Source: Nitrosomonas eutropha
GTDB taxonomy: Bacteria; Pseudomonadota; Gammaproteobacteria; Burkholderiales; Nitrosomonadaceae
Direction of reading: 5' to 3'
DNA length: 64,000 nt
Assembly: GCF_900116685.1 (NCBI RefSeq)
Contig: NZ_FPBL01000001.1
Location: 248,001 to 312,000 of the forward strand
The notes beneath the pieces were generated by a model. That model was not told the DNA's origin and did not search any database. It was given only the letters and a program-made list of their open reading frames with translations. Made by a program: the position numbers and the translations under genes. Each line of letters begins with the position of its first letter. Position 1 is the first letter of the stretch. Positions 20,611 to 31,161 of the stretch are shown here, in pieces.

Positions 20611-21336
20611 TTAGCTTAATTCTTCGATAATTAATGCCTGATCCTGCAAATAAACCTGTACCGGCTTCTTCCTGGAAATTTCCTTCAAATCTTCGCTGGT
20701 CTTATAAATGCCCGCAATCGAAACCAGCTCCGCCTGTAGATCCAGGCAAAAAAGTCTTGCCTCAATATCTCCCTGCACACCAGCCAAAGCACGTCCTCTT
20801 AACGTGTTGTAAATATGGATATTGCCCTCGGCCATGATTTCTGCACCGGCGCTGACCTGAGCCAGAATTACCAGATCACTGGCAGCGTAGACACGCTGAC
20901 CTGAACGCACTGGCTGGGTAATCATCATCGCCGGAGTACGAACTGCATCCCTGATCACGGCCTGGAATTCAGGAACAGCATCGTCTCTTTTTTGTATTTC
21001 AGGCAAAATGGGGTCACCACGGCTACGGCCGGAATCAACCGGGACAGCCAACGCCAATGCCTGCTTTTCCTGCAGCGGATCTCCACCCCTGATCCCGACA
21101 GGAAACAGACTCAATTGGCGAAGGCGTGATATCAGTGCTGCGACATCAATTTCCATGTCATTTTCGTTGAGTTCGCTTAAATCAAATAACACGGGAGAAT
21201 TTCTGAAAAAGTCGGGAGCGCTCGCAATTTTCTCCTGCAATCGCTGGCTGATCATTTCCATATCATTGCTGTAGAGAATCAGGATTGGCGCAAAAGAGGT
21301 GCCGCTCCTAAAGTCCAGGATGGAAGACTGATTCAT
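20611..21336 (-). CDS. minC: Septum site-determining protein MinC
   Basis: A 241-residue inhibitor of FtsZ polymerisation. The N-terminal domain is followed by a variable linker, and the C-terminal beta-helix is marked by [26 protein letters not shown] and [20 protein letters not shown]. It is first in the minCDE operon. The 258-bp spacer upstream is shared with the divergent slp gene and holds no other gene. Confidence 0.96.
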   Translation of the reverse strand: MNQSSILDFRSGTSFAPILILYSNDMEMISQRLQEKIASAPDFFRNSPVLFDLSELNENDMEIDVAALISRLRQLSLFPVGIRGGDPLQEKQALALAVPVDSGRSRGDPILPEIQKRDDAVPEFQAVIRDAVRTPAMMITQPVRSGQRVYAASDLVILAQVSAGAEIMAEGNIHIYNTLRGRALAGVQGDIEARLFCLDLQAELVSIAGIYKTSEDLKEISRKKPVQVYLQDQALIIEELS

Positions 21337-21594
21337 ATCAGCAATTCCTCAGCTGCGTACAGAACCGGCTATGATGCAAAAACATGTGAAAAATGGAATT
21401 GTGCAAGATAACCTGAGCCGGATATAAAAATATTATTATACCTTTCAATCAAACGGAATAAACTGGTTTGATCAGATATCTGGAAAATTGATTACAGCCT
21501 GAACAAAACAATACAACTTAAAAGATAGTGATACGAATCTTGCTACAGAGAGCCTGTCTAAATTGAGGTTTATTACTCATTAATCGAGGAAAAT

Positions 21595-22155
21595 ATGAAA
21601 CCCCGAGCCCTGCCTCACCTCCTGTTGTTTTGCAGCGCGTTCTTGCTTAGTGCATGCACCAGCATGCCGCCGGAAATCAGAAACTTCCCAGCAGTAAATA
21701 CACCCTATCATCTGATTAACCAGAATGTCGATTCTTATAAGGATGCCTCGGTACGCTGGGGAGGTACAGTTATTGAAGTGGAAAACGAAGCTAATTCCAG
21801 CTTGATGCAGATACTTTTTTATCCGCTTGATCGTAACGGATACCCACAAACCGACAAATCTGGAGAAGGACGCTTCGCTGTCGAAACCAGTGAATTCCTG
21901 GATCCGGCAATTTTTACCAAAGGGACAGAAGTGACTGTTACCGGATCAGTAAAAGGGAATGTTGAACGTACAGTTGGAAACAAAACCATCCATATCCCGC
22001 TCATTACAGCCAAAGCCATTCATCTCTGGCCGCAAGCCTATCGGGAAGATAATATGTACTGGAACAGCAGATACCGTTATGGACCTTATCCCGGCTACTA
22101 TGGGTATCCCTCTTTCTACAACGGCTATTACAGACCCTACAGATTATGGTGGTAA
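21595..22155 (+). CDS. Slp-family outer-membrane lipoprotein
   Basis: A 186-residue lipoprotein whose signal peptide ends in the lipobox LLSAC (C21). The mature domain VRWGGTVIEVENEANSS and the patches GRFAVETSEFLDP and GTEVTVTGSVKG are typical of the Slp (starvation lipoprotein) family. The C-terminal 30 residues are rich in Tyr, Pro and Gly (YRYGPYPGYYGYPSFYNG), which is unusual for E. coli Slp but common in beta/gamma relatives. A GAGG ribosome site precedes the ATG. Its function in envelope stress is inferred from the family only. Confidence 0.85.
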   Translation: MKPRALPHLLLFCSAFLLSACTSMPPEIRNFPAVNTPYHLINQNVDSYKDASVRWGGTVIEVENEANSSLMQILFYPLDRNGYPQTDKSGEGRFAVETSEFLDPAIFTKGTEVTVTGSVKGNVERTVGNKTIHIPLITAKAIHLWPQAYREDNMYWNSRYRYGPYPGYYGYPSFYNGYYRPYRLWW

Positions 22156-22287
22156 TACACAGCCATTCCTGCTCCATTCATGATGGTGAGCATCAATATA
22201 AGCCGTATCAGGCCAGTAATGACAAAGACTAATCACCGGATGGTAACCGGATTGCATTCAGCCTGATATAAAGTCACATTAATCTGT

Positions 22288-23562
22288 ATGCGGAAATTAC
22301 TCAATCTGACAGGGATCAGCTTGCTGGTTCTTATTACCATCCTCGCAGGAGCCACTTACCTGGCTGTCGATAACCAGCCGAAGATAGCAAGAGAAATCTC
22401 CATCACACCGGAACAAATTGCACGCGCGAAAAACATTCTCGATACCCATCGCTACCAGGTACTTCCTGGCACATCCGCCACAATCAGAATCCTGCCGGAT
22501 GATATTGATAATGCATTGAACTATCTGACATACCATCTCGGACAAGGGCATGCGCAAATCATGGTGCATGACAAAACAGCGCAGGTTCAATTAAGCCTGC
22601 CAATCCCACCAGAAATAATGGATGGTTATTTAAACCTGCAGGCCACGTTGACTGAAACAAACGGCCTTCCTGAATTTAGCTCGATAAAGATCGGAAATCT
22701 ATATATCCCGGGCACACTCGCCAACCTGCTGTTTGAAAAATTTCTGGCATGGCTGCAAATCACTAACCCCGACATACGCGCCGGAGTAGATGCCTTCAGA
22801 AAACTGCGGTTTTCCCGCAACGAGGTAATCATCACCTATTACTGGAAGGGATGGGGTATTAACGATGCCAATCATTCATTGATCAATCTCCCTTTTTTTG
22901 ATCAACAAGCGCTGGACAGATTGCTGCACTATCACCTTTTTCTCAACGAAAAAAGCCACCAACAGGTTTCACAACCGGTCCCATTGTCTGAAATACTGAC
23001 ACTCATCATGCGGGAAACTGTCCGGCATACACCACATGAAAACGTGCTGGAGGAATTTCGGGCTGCAATACTGGTAACAGCATTCCATGCCATACATGTC
23101 CCGTTCAAGTTGATTATTCCGGAAGCCGCCAATTGGCCGAATCCGGTCAAAATCAACATCACACTGGATGGGCGTAGCGATCTTGCCATGCACTTCATGG
23201 CTTCTGCTGTCATTACCGCCTATTCGGACACGATACTGTCCAACGCAATTGGTTTATACAAGGAACTGGAAGACGCGCATTCCGGCAGTGGATTCTCTTT
23301 TAACGATCTCATTGCAGATCGCTCCGGTACCCGCTTTGCTGAAAAAGCCATGGCCAATCAGGATTCTGCACGCAGAATGCGCAATATAATTCTGTCCGGA
23401 ATTCATGATACCGATCTTATTCCCCAGTGGTCCGACCTGCCTGAACATATGTCTGAAAGTACTTTTAAAGCCCGCTTTGGAGCCATCAACGATCCCAGAT
23501 ATCACAAAGTTATGGATGAGATTGAACGGCGTGTTGCTTCCCTAAAATGGTTGCATTACTGA
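22288..23562 (+). CDS. Conserved membrane-anchored protein of unknown function
   Basis: 424 residues with one N-terminal membrane segment (about 7-28, LTGISLLVLITILAGATYLAV) and a long extracytoplasmic part, so it is probably tethered in the inner membrane and facing the periplasm. I recognise no catalytic motif. The middle (about residues 75-165) is beta-rich and reads like a lipid- or polymer-binding domain (AQIMVHDKTAQVQLSLPIPPEI); the C-terminal half is helical. It stands alone between slp and trkA, 132 bp after slp on the same strand. The 261 bp between this gene and trkA holds nothing clear. Confidence 0.8.
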   Translation: MRKLLNLTGISLLVLITILAGATYLAVDNQPKIAREISITPEQIARAKNILDTHRYQVLPGTSATIRILPDDIDNALNYLTYHLGQGHAQIMVHDKTAQVQLSLPIPPEIMDGYLNLQATLTETNGLPEFSSIKIGNLYIPGTLANLLFEKFLAWLQITNPDIRAGVDAFRKLRFSRNEVIITYYWKGWGINDANHSLINLPFFDQQALDRLLHYHLFLNEKSHQQVSQPVPLSEILTLIMRETVRHTPHENVLEEFRAAILVTAFHAIHVPFKLIIPEAANWPNPVKINITLDGRSDLAMHFMASAVITAYSDTILSNAIGLYKELEDAHSGSGFSFNDLIADRSGTRFAEKAMANQDSARRMRNIILSGIHDTDLIPQWSDLPEHMSESTFKARFGAINDPRYHKVMDEIERRVASLKWLHY

Positions 23563-23823
23563 ATTCTGACAATCATTTTTTTGATATCTGCAAAAAATGA
23601 CACCAGCCAGACCATATCGCTACCGAAAAAGATAAAATATAGCATCTCTGTCTTTGTGTCATACGTAACCCCGGCTCTTCCCTTCCTTGGATTTGGGGTG
23701 GGGATGATATAACATGACGCAGTTCTTACTCACCAATCATACAATCTTCCCCTCCATGATCCACCATGAGCCGAAACACAGGCAGTATCAAATGTTGTCG
23801 ACTTGTGAAAGCGGGCATCTCTA

Positions 23824-25272
23824 GTGAAAATTGTTATCCTGGGAGCAGGTCGAGTCGGGTCAACCGTGGCAGAAAGCCTGGTCAGCGAATCCAATGATAT
23901 AACCGTTATTGATCAAGCACGGGGCAGCCTCACCCCACTGCAGGAGCGACTGGATTTACGCACCGTTGTCGGTTGCGCCTCTCACCCGGATGTCATGATC
24001 CAGGCCGGCATGGAAGATGCAGACATGATGCTGGCACTCACCGGCAGTGATGAAACTAACCTGGTTGCATGCAAGCTGGCTGCCAGCCTATTTAATACAC
24101 CCACCCGGATAGCCCGCATCCGTACCGCCGATTATTTGGATCACCCGGATATATTCTCGAAGGAAAATTTTTGCGTCGATTTTGCAATTTGTCCGGAACG
24201 AATCCTGACCCAATACATAGAGAAACTGATCGAATTCCCGGGCGCATTGCAAGTATTGGATTTTGCCTCCGGTAAAGTCAGTCTGGTCGCGGTAAAGGCT
24301 GTTCGCGGAGGATCGCTGATCGGGCGTCATCTGAAAGAACTACGCCAGCATGTTCCAAATCTGGAAACTCGCGTCGCAGCAATTTTTCGTCATAATCATC
24401 CGATTATTCCCGAGGGAGGCACCATCGTTGAAGAAGGAGATGAAGTATTCTTCATAGCCTCTTCTCATGACATCCGGGCTGTCATGAGCGAATTACGTCG
24501 TATGGACAAACCCGTCAGGCGGGTAATGATTGCCGGCGGTGGCAGAATCGGTCAACGTCTGGCTGAAGTATTGCAACAGTCCCATCAGGTACGGATTATC
24601 GAACGGGATATCAAAGTATGTGAATCACTGACTCAAAGTCTGCACAACGTACTGATTCTGCACGGTGATGTTACCGACGAAGAACTGCTGGAAAGTGAAA
24701 ATATCAGCGAAATGGATATTTTCTGCGCGCTGACCGATAGCGAGGAAAACAATATCATGGCCGCCCTGATGGCCAAACGCAAAGGAGCACGCAAGGTAAT
24801 TGCGCTGATCAATCGCAGTATCTATGTAGATTTGATGCAAGGCAGCGGAATTGATATCGCTATTTCACCTGCACAGGTCACCATTGGTTCACTGCTGGCT
24901 TACGTTCGCCAGGGTGACGTGGCGGTGGTGCATAGCCTGCGGCGCGGCGCAGCGGAAGCGTTGGAGCTGGTAGCTCACGGCGATGCCAGTTCTTCCCGGG
25001 TGGTTGGCCGCAAAATCGGAGAAATTAAATTACCCAGAGGAACCACCATTGGCGCCATCGTGCGCGGGTTGCCAGCTGGAGACATTTATCGCCAAAAATT
25101 ATCCGAAACCGAGGAAGATAATCTCTCCAATCAATGGAATCAGGCCACGGTGATCATCGCCCACCACGATACGATAATTGAACAGGATGATCACGTCATT
25201 CTATTTGTCGTAAATAAAAAAATGGTGCGACAGGTTGAGAAGTTGTTTCAGGTCAATGTTGGATTTCTGTAA
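23824..25272 (+). CDS. trkA: Trk potassium uptake regulatory protein TrkA
   Basis: A 482-residue cytosolic gating subunit made of two RCK units. Each starts with a Rossmann nucleotide motif: GAGRVGS at residues 7-13 and GGGRIGQ near residue 238. Each is followed by a TrkA-C domain. It binds NAD(H)/ATP and controls the TrkH channel. The start is GTG at 23824. trkH begins 23 bp later, so the two form one operon. Confidence 0.96.
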   Translation: MKIVILGAGRVGSTVAESLVSESNDITVIDQARGSLTPLQERLDLRTVVGCASHPDVMIQAGMEDADMMLALTGSDETNLVACKLAASLFNTPTRIARIRTADYLDHPDIFSKENFCVDFAICPERILTQYIEKLIEFPGALQVLDFASGKVSLVAVKAVRGGSLIGRHLKELRQHVPNLETRVAAIFRHNHPIIPEGGTIVEEGDEVFFIASSHDIRAVMSELRRMDKPVRRVMIAGGGRIGQRLAEVLQQSHQVRIIERDIKVCESLTQSLHNVLILHGDVTDEELLESENISEMDIFCALTDSEENNIMAALMAKRKGARKVIALINRSIYVDLMQGSGIDIAISPAQVTIGSLLAYVRQGDVAVVHSLRRGAAEALELVAHGDASSSRVVGRKIGEIKLPRGTTIGAIVRGLPAGDIYRQKLSETEEDNLSNQWNQATVIIAHHDTIIEQDDHVILFVVNKKMVRQVEKLFQVNVGFL

Positions 25273-25295
25273 TCACATACCATGGAACATTTCTT

Positions 25296-26753
25296 GTGAA
25301 TCACTTCCTTGCGGTAGCCAATATCCTGGGCAGGGTCATACTCATGTTCGGGCTGGTCTTGCTGATTCCCTGCGGCGTTGCCTATTGGATGGAAGATGGA
25401 TCATTGCCCGTCTTTCTCGAAGCTTTATTAACTACGCTGGGATGTGGCGCAATAATATGGCTACTGACAAATCAGTTTAAACGCGAGCTGCAGATCCGGG
25501 ATGGATTCTTGCTAGTTGTGCTGGTCTGGCTGTCACTACCCGTGTTCGGCATGTTGCCTTTGTACTTCTATTTCCCAGAACTCGGTATCGCCAAATCATA
25601 TTTTGAAGCCGCGTCCGGCCTGACTTCAACCGGCGCAACCGTACTGACGGGACTCGATGAATTTCCATACGCTATCAACCTGTGGCGCTGTCTCATGGTC
25701 TGGATAGGTGGCATGGGACTGATCGTATTGGCGGTAGCCATTTTACCCATGCTCGGCGTCGGTGGGCGGCAGCTGCTCAGCGCGGAAGTTCCCGGACCGA
25801 TCAAGGAATCCAGATTGACACCCCGGATTGCGGAAACTGCCAAGCGATTATGGCTAATCTACGTTGCCCTGACTGCCGCCTGTGCCATCGCCTACTGGCT
25901 GGCCGGAATGACTCCGTTCGATGCGATTACCCATGCGCTAAGCACACTGGGCCTAGGAGGTTTTTCCACGCATGACGCCAGTTACGGGCACTGGAATTCG
26001 CCGCTAATCGAGATAATTGCTATTGTGTTCATGCTGATTGCCGGCATCAACTTTTCAGCACACTTCGTTGTCTGGCATAACAAAAGTTTATCTGCTTACC
26101 GCACTGACCCGGAAGCAAAACTATATATTTTGATCACGTTGATAAGCTGCATTGGTATAGCCACATTTCTCTGGATCAAGGGAATTTATACTGACCCGCT
26201 GGATGCATTGCGCTATGCAGCTTTTAATGTAGTCTCCGTAGCCACCACCACCGGCTACAACAATACTGATTACGCACTCTGGCCAATTTTTGCCCCGCTC
26301 TGGATGTTGTTTTTATCAGGATTTTGCACATCCTCGGGTTCAACGGGCGGCGGTATCAAAATGATCCGCGCACGTATCCTGTTTCAGCAGTTCTTTCGTG
26401 AAATGATCGTCATCATGCATCCACGTGCAGTTTCTCTGGTTAAAATTGGTAAAAATATCGTCACTAATGAAATTATTTTCGCCATCCTGGCATTTTTATT
26501 CGTCTATCTGACCAGTATCGTGCTGATGACGCTGGCACTCACACTAAGCGGCCTGGATGAAATTACCGCTTTCTCGGCTGCGATTGCATGCCTGAATAAT
26601 CTGGGGACGGGGCTGGGAAGAATCGGTCCTTCCATGAACTATGCTTCCCTGAATGATTTTCAGATCTGGCTGTGCAGTTTTGCCATGTTCCTGGGCCGGC
26701 TGGAATTTTATACCCTGATGATCGTTTTCACCCCGGCTTTCTGGCGGAAATAA
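25296..26753 (+). CDS. trkH: Trk potassium uptake channel subunit TrkH
   Basis: A 485-residue integral membrane protein with about ten membrane segments. The four degenerate selectivity-filter loops are visible in order: LTSTGATV, LGLGGFSTHD, TTTGYNNTD and NLGTGLGRIG. The gate-loop region CTSSGSTGGGIKMIR follows the third filter. The start is GTG at 25296. It pairs with trkA directly upstream. Confidence 0.96.
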   Translation: MNHFLAVANILGRVILMFGLVLLIPCGVAYWMEDGSLPVFLEALLTTLGCGAIIWLLTNQFKRELQIRDGFLLVVLVWLSLPVFGMLPLYFYFPELGIAKSYFEAASGLTSTGATVLTGLDEFPYAINLWRCLMVWIGGMGLIVLAVAILPMLGVGGRQLLSAEVPGPIKESRLTPRIAETAKRLWLIYVALTAACAIAYWLAGMTPFDAITHALSTLGLGGFSTHDASYGHWNSPLIEIIAIVFMLIAGINFSAHFVVWHNKSLSAYRTDPEAKLYILITLISCIGIATFLWIKGIYTDPLDALRYAAFNVVSVATTTGYNNTDYALWPIFAPLWMLFLSGFCTSSGSTGGGIKMIRARILFQQFFREMIVIMHPRAVSLVKIGKNIVTNEIIFAILAFLFVYLTSIVLMTLALTLSGLDEITAFSAAIACLNNLGTGLGRIGPSMNYASLNDFQIWLCSFAMFLGRLEFYTLMIVFTPAFWRK

Positions 26754-26907
26754 GGCTGACAGAATATTCAGATCGAATTGAAGCAACTAATAATGCGTTA
26801 TTATAATAAGTAAAATCAGCCTGCAGTTAAAAGGAAAGCCGGGCAAAAACGAGCTCTGGCATACAAAATGAAAACCTTGCGAGAGACCTTGAAAACAGGG
26901 AGAAATT

Positions 26908-27315
26908 GTGATTGAAATAGAAAATGATCTAGCAGGTATCAAAGTGATGGTGGTTGATGACAGCAACACCATTCGTCGCAGCGCCGAAATTTTTCTTGCG
27001 CATTCAGGTTGTGAAGTAATCCTGGCCACAGATGGATTTGATGCAATGGCCAAGGTTATTGATTATCAACCGGATATCATTTTTCTGGATATTGTTATGC
27101 CACGACTGGATGGTTACCAAGCCTGCATGCTGATCAAGAAAAACCCCAGATATCAATCCATGCCGGTTATCATGCTATCCAGTAAAAGTGGATTATTCGA
27201 CAGAGCACGCGGCAGAATGGTCGGCTCCGACGAATACCTTACCAAGCCGTTTACTAAAGAAGCACTGCTCGACACAGTCCGGAAACATACATTAAAAAAC
27301 CGAGTGCCGGCCTGA
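26908..27315 (+). CDS. pilG: Single-domain response regulator, PilG type
   Basis: A 135-residue CheY-like receiver. The acidic pocket is D17-D18, the phospho-accepting aspartate is D61 (FLDIVMPRLDGY) and the conserved lysine is K113 (YLTKPF). The sequence VMVVDDSNTIRRSAEIFLAHSGCEV closely matches PilG, the twitching-motility regulator. The start is GTG with GGGAG a few bases upstream. The usual partners pilH, pilI, pilJ and chpA are not in the window. Instead it precedes ubiC by 67 bp, so the gene stands apart from its Pil-Chp cluster. Confidence 0.85.
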   Translation: MIEIENDLAGIKVMVVDDSNTIRRSAEIFLAHSGCEVILATDGFDAMAKVIDYQPDIIFLDIVMPRLDGYQACMLIKKNPRYQSMPVIMLSSKSGLFDRARGRMVGSDEYLTKPFTKEALLDTVRKHTLKNRVPA

Positions 27316-27382
27316 CCCTGGATTCTTATTTTTACAGACTTATGTTACAACTGGCTTCCTCGTTTTCCATATTCTTGTCGTA

Positions 27383-27919
27383 ATGAAGGCCAACCCGCCT
27401 CTGGCGTGGCATCCTGTACCTGTTTCCGCTCCCGTTAGTCTCCGCTGGTGGCTGATGCACCAGGAATCCCTCACCCGCCTGCTCCAGGCGCATTGTGAGC
27501 ATTTTTGTGTTGAACCGGTTTTTCAGGCACTGGCCACGGCATGTCTTGACGAACTGGAAGTCATGAATCTACGCAGACAAAATCAGGTGCTGGTACGGGA
27601 AGTTTATCTGCGCTGTAATGAAACACCCGTTGTATTTGCCCATTCAATCGTCAAGAAAGAACACTTGCGAGGAGCGTGGCGCGGTTTAAGCCGTTTGGGA
27701 AACCGGTCATTGGGCACGATGTTGTTTACCAACCCACTGATACAGCGCACTCCGCTTGCCTTCAAGCAACTGAAACCGCATCATCCGTTATTCGAGCGTG
27801 CCTGCAAACAACTGCAGATTCGTCCGATCAGTCTCTGGGCAAGGCGCTCATTATTTATCCTGCTACAGCAACCGATACTCGTCACCGAGGTATTTTTGCC
27901 TGCAATCCGCGAGCTGTAA
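27383..27919 (+). CDS. ubiC: Chorismate pyruvate-lyase
   Basis: A 178-residue enzyme that releases pyruvate from chorismate to give 4-hydroxybenzoate, the first step of ubiquinone ring synthesis. The core ALDELEVMNLRRQ-like segment, VREVYLRCNETPVVFAHS and LGNRSLGTMLF match UbiC, and the C-terminal WARRSLF and ILVTEVFLPAI complete the fold. No clear Shine-Dalgarno sequence is seen before the ATG. It is first of the ubiC-ubiA-ubiD run. Confidence 0.93.
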   Translation: MKANPPLAWHPVPVSAPVSLRWWLMHQESLTRLLQAHCEHFCVEPVFQALATACLDELEVMNLRRQNQVLVREVYLRCNETPVVFAHSIVKKEHLRGAWRGLSRLGNRSLGTMLFTNPLIQRTPLAFKQLKPHHPLFERACKQLQIRPISLWARRSLFILLQQPILVTEVFLPAIREL

Positions 27920-27989
27920 ACCGGTAAAATACCTAAAATCTTATTCTGGCCAATCCAAACAGGCCGGGACACTTTGCTGATCTGATTTT

Positions 27990-28865
27990 ATGACTTCTGT
28001 AAACATGACCTTCAGTGAACGACTTTCTGCATACGTCAGGCTGACCCGACTGGATAAACCCATTGGTATCCTGTTGTTGTTATGGCCAACCTTATGGGGA
28101 TTATGGCTGGCAGCTGACGGTATGCCGGATCCAATGATTCTGGTGATTTTTGTGCTGGGTACAATTCTGATGCGCTCTGCCGGCTGCGCCATCAATGATT
28201 TTGCCGATCGACGTATTGATCCCCATGTATCCCGTACCCGTAACCGTCCATTGGCTGCCGGCATTATTACATCACGAGAAGCATTGCTGATTGCTGCCGG
28301 ATTGAGCTTATGTGCGTTCCTGCTGATTCTGCCACTCAATCTTCTGACAATCCAGCTATCCGTACCTGCTCTGTTTCTCGCAGCTTCCTATCCGTTCACC
28401 AAACGTTTTTTTGCTATGCCGCAAGCCTACCTGGGGATTGCATTCAGTTTTGGTATTCCCATGGCATTTGCGGCACAAACAGGAACTGTTCCATCGCTGG
28501 CGTGGTTACTGGTATTGGCCAATCTGTTCTGGGTTATTGCTTACGACACCGAATATGCGCTGGTGGATCTGGCGGATGATCTGAAAATTGGTATCAAAAC
28601 CTCTGCCATTACATTTGGACGATTTGATGTAGTGGGCGTCTTACTGTGCCACATCACCTTCCTGAGTATTCTGACTTATGCGGGGATATTGCTGCAGCGC
28701 GGCATCTGGTTTTATGGTGCCTTACTGGTGGCACTGGGTTTGGTTATCGTTCAATACACCATGATCCGCAACCGTGAACCTGCCCACTGTTTCCAAGCAT
28801 TTTTGCATAACAACCGGGTTGGAGCAGTCATATTCGCGGGCATATTGCTGGATACACTGATTTGA
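27990..28865 (+). CDS. ubiA: 4-hydroxybenzoate polyprenyltransferase
   Basis: A 291-residue inner-membrane prenyltransferase with about eight membrane segments. The two Asp-rich metal motifs are NDFADRRID (about residue 69) and DLADD (about residue 195). It attaches the octaprenyl chain to 4-hydroxybenzoate. It lies 70 bp after ubiC and 87 bp before ubiD. Confidence 0.96.
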   Translation: MTSVNMTFSERLSAYVRLTRLDKPIGILLLLWPTLWGLWLAADGMPDPMILVIFVLGTILMRSAGCAINDFADRRIDPHVSRTRNRPLAAGIITSREALLIAAGLSLCAFLLILPLNLLTIQLSVPALFLAASYPFTKRFFAMPQAYLGIAFSFGIPMAFAAQTGTVPSLAWLLVLANLFWVIAYDTEYALVDLADDLKIGIKTSAITFGRFDVVGVLLCHITFLSILTYAGILLQRGIWFYGALLVALGLVIVQYTMIRNREPAHCFQAFLHNNRVGAVIFAGILLDTLI

Positions 28866-28952
28866 GTTGATCAACCAATCCCTCCAGGAATCTGACCCAA
28901 TGCTGCACCAGCGTACTCTCTTTAGCTTATTCACAAAAACTGGATCTGTTTT

Positions 28953-30416
28953 ATGAAATATAACGATCTGCGCGATTTTCTCGCACAGCTTGAGCTTCGT
29001 GGAGAATTGAAACGTGTTGGTATCGAAGTTTCCCCTCACCTGGAAATGACGGAAATCTGTGATCGCCTGCTTAAACAAGCCGGCCCAGCAGTGCTGTTTG
29101 AACGACCGGCCGGACATACTATTCCAGTATTGGGCAACCTGTTTGGCACACCGGAGCGAGTGGCGCTGGGTATGGGCCAGACATCCGTTTCCGCCCTGCG
29201 TGAAGTGGGAAAGCTGCTGGCTTACCTCAAGGAACCCGAACCCCCCAAGGGGCTGCGTGATGCATGGGACAAACTGCCTGTATTGAAGCAGGTGCTCAAC
29301 ATGCCTCCCCGGGAATTGACCAGTGCTCCCTGCCAGGAAATAGTGTGGGAAGGTACTGATGTCGATCTGGGCAAACTACCCATCCAAACCTGCTGGCCGG
29401 GCGATGTGGCACCACTGATCACCTGGGGACTTACAGTCACACGCGGCCCGCATAAATCCAGACAAAATCTGGGAATTTATCGGCAACAGGTCATTGCTCC
29501 CAACAAGGTAATCATGCGCTGGCTGGCACATCGCGGTGGCGCACTGGATTACCGCGATTTTTGCCAAACCAATCCCGGAGAGCCCTATCCTATTGCAGTT
29601 GCACTGGGCGCTGATCCGGCAACTATTCTCGGTGCAGTGACCCCCGTTCCTGATAGTTTAAGCGAATACCAGTTTGCTGGCTTGTTACGTGGTGCAAAAA
29701 CTGAAATCGTCAAATGCCTGACGCATGATCTGCAAGTTCCCGCCAGCGCGGAAATCGTGCTGGAAGGCTATATTTACCCGAATGAAACGGCATTGGAGGG
29801 ACCCTACGGCGACCACACCGGCTATTACAACGAGCAGGAAACCTTCCCGGTATTTACTATTGAACGGATCACCATGCGCCGCGATCCGATTTATCACTCC
29901 ACCTATACCGGCAAACCACCGGATGAACCGGCCATTCTCGGCGTCGCCCTTAATGAAGTATTCGTACCATTGTTGCAAAAACAGTTTACCGAGATTACCG
30001 ATTTTTACTTGCCACCAGAAGGCTGTTCTTACCGGCTCGCCGTAGTCAGTATGAAAAAGCAGTACCCCGGCCACGCCAAGCGTGTCATGTTCGGCATCTG
30101 GAGTTTTCTGCGCCAGTTCATGTATACCAAGTTCATCATCGTGACCGATGACGATGTCAACATCCGCGACTGGAAAGAAGTCATCTGGGCGATAACCACC
30201 CGGGTTGATCCAGTACGCGACACTTTGATTGTGGAGAACACTCCGATTGATTATCTCGATTTTGCCAGCCCTGTATCCGGGCTCGGCAGCAAAATGGGAC
30301 TGGATGCCACCAACAAATGGCCAAGTGAAACATCCCGTGAATGGGGACGCGTTATCGAAATGGATGCAGCCGTTAAAGCCAGAATTGATCACCTCTGGCA
30401 GCAACTGCCATTTTGA
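28953..30416 (+). CDS. ubiD: 4-hydroxy-3-polyprenylbenzoate decarboxylase
   Basis: A 487-residue enzyme that decarboxylates the prenylated benzoate using prenylated FMN supplied by UbiX (not in the window). Family patches include [20 protein letters not shown] at the start, [29 protein letters not shown], and the C-terminal [16 protein letters not shown]. It completes the ubiC-ubiA-ubiD set. Large antisense frames over this gene are shadows of its codon pattern. Confidence 0.96.
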   Translation: MKYNDLRDFLAQLELRGELKRVGIEVSPHLEMTEICDRLLKQAGPAVLFERPAGHTIPVLGNLFGTPERVALGMGQTSVSALREVGKLLAYLKEPEPPKGLRDAWDKLPVLKQVLNMPPRELTSAPCQEIVWEGTDVDLGKLPIQTCWPGDVAPLITWGLTVTRGPHKSRQNLGIYRQQVIAPNKVIMRWLAHRGGALDYRDFCQTNPGEPYPIAVALGADPATILGAVTPVPDSLSEYQFAGLLRGAKTEIVKCLTHDLQVPASAEIVLEGYIYPNETALEGPYGDHTGYYNEQETFPVFTIERITMRRDPIYHSTYTGKPPDEPAILGVALNEVFVPLLQKQFTEITDFYLPPEGCSYRLAVVSMKKQYPGHAKRVMFGIWSFLRQFMYTKFIIVTDDDVNIRDWKEVIWAITTRVDPVRDTLIVENTPIDYLDFASPVSGLGSKMGLDATNKWPSETSREWGRVIEMDAAVKARIDHLWQQLPF

Positions 30417-30508
30417 CCATTCAGCCGTAGAGATGGATACCACAGCTCCCTTCATTCTCCGAGAAAAAGTAGTCGGACCTCATCATCATGATCTGCACAC
30501 GCTGTAAT

Positions 30509-31000
30509 CTACCGGGTATGCGAATGTGCCTCATGTTTCCCATGAACATTTTGTGAACCCTGCTTGCCGGATTGCTGGCCAGTAGTACCAATTTGATAAA
30601 TAGCATGACATGCGGCGCAACGTCCCAACGCCTCGCTCAATTGCTGCAACATATGCCTGGTATCCTTCCCGGATTCTGCATCCTGTGCAATCCTGTCAAA
30701 ATCCTGATGCAGAGCCATACCCATCAGCATAAACTGTTCGGGCAGGACTTTATCTATATGCCCTTCCATCTTATGCGGCATCTCCACCCCAAGCGAACGA
30801 GCATGACGCGCGACAGCCGCCCTGTCATCCTGTGCAAGCGCTTCTAGAATGGCACCTGTACCGGTTAGCAGCATACGCATCTCACCCAGCAGATGATTGC
30901 GCTGCATTTCACTCAAAGGTAAAACCTGGCGCTGATCAACACCAGCGGCCATGGCAGTTGCCACAATAAAACCCAAAGCAAATATAAAAATCTTCTTCAA
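30509..31000 (-). CDS. Class II (c'-like) cytochrome c with His-rich tail
   Basis: A 163-residue exported haem protein. I start it at TTG (30998-31000) because GAGGAGG lies 5 bases upstream, giving the signal peptide KKIFIFALGFIVATAMAAG. A GTG further upstream would add 14 charged residues before it. The mature part is helical, and the haem motif CAACH is at C128-C131-H132 near the end, the class II arrangement (c' or c-556 type). After the haem comes a polar tail ending in HGKHEAHSHTR. A periplasmic electron carrier or gas-binding cytochrome is likely. It stands alone, convergent with ubiD. Confidence 0.85.
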   Translation of the reverse strand: MKKIFIFALGFIVATAMAAGVDQRQVLPLSEMQRNHLLGEMRMLLTGTGAILEALAQDDRAAVARHARSLGVEMPHKMEGHIDKVLPEQFMLMGMALHQDFDRIAQDAESGKDTRHMLQQLSEALGRCAACHAIYQIGTTGQQSGKQGSQNVHGKHEAHSHTR

Positions 31001-31103
31001 ATTGGCCTCCTCGTTTTTTTTTGCAGTGCTGGCTGAAAACACATCATTTTCGCCATATCACAAACATTAGTAAACACTCCAAAGGAATAAAACACACCGC
31101 TTA

Positions 31104-31132
31104 TTGCTCCCTGCATCAATCTGGTTTATCCT
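31104..31132 (+). promoter_or_regulatory. Possible sigma-70 promoter of tRNA-Ser
   Basis: A weak -35 (TTGCTC, 31104-31109) is followed after 17 bases by a -10 (TATCCT, 31127-31132). The GC-rich stretch ACGGCCCGC right after it resembles the discriminator of stringently controlled stable-RNA promoters. Matches to consensus are modest. Confidence 0.35.
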
Positions 31133-31161
31133 TTACGGCCCGCTAAGCAGGAAAATCAAAA

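Noticed and set aside
29685-30455. 256-codon open frame antisense to ubiD
   Set aside because: It mirrors the ubiD codon pattern, has no family likeness and lies wholly over a confident gene.
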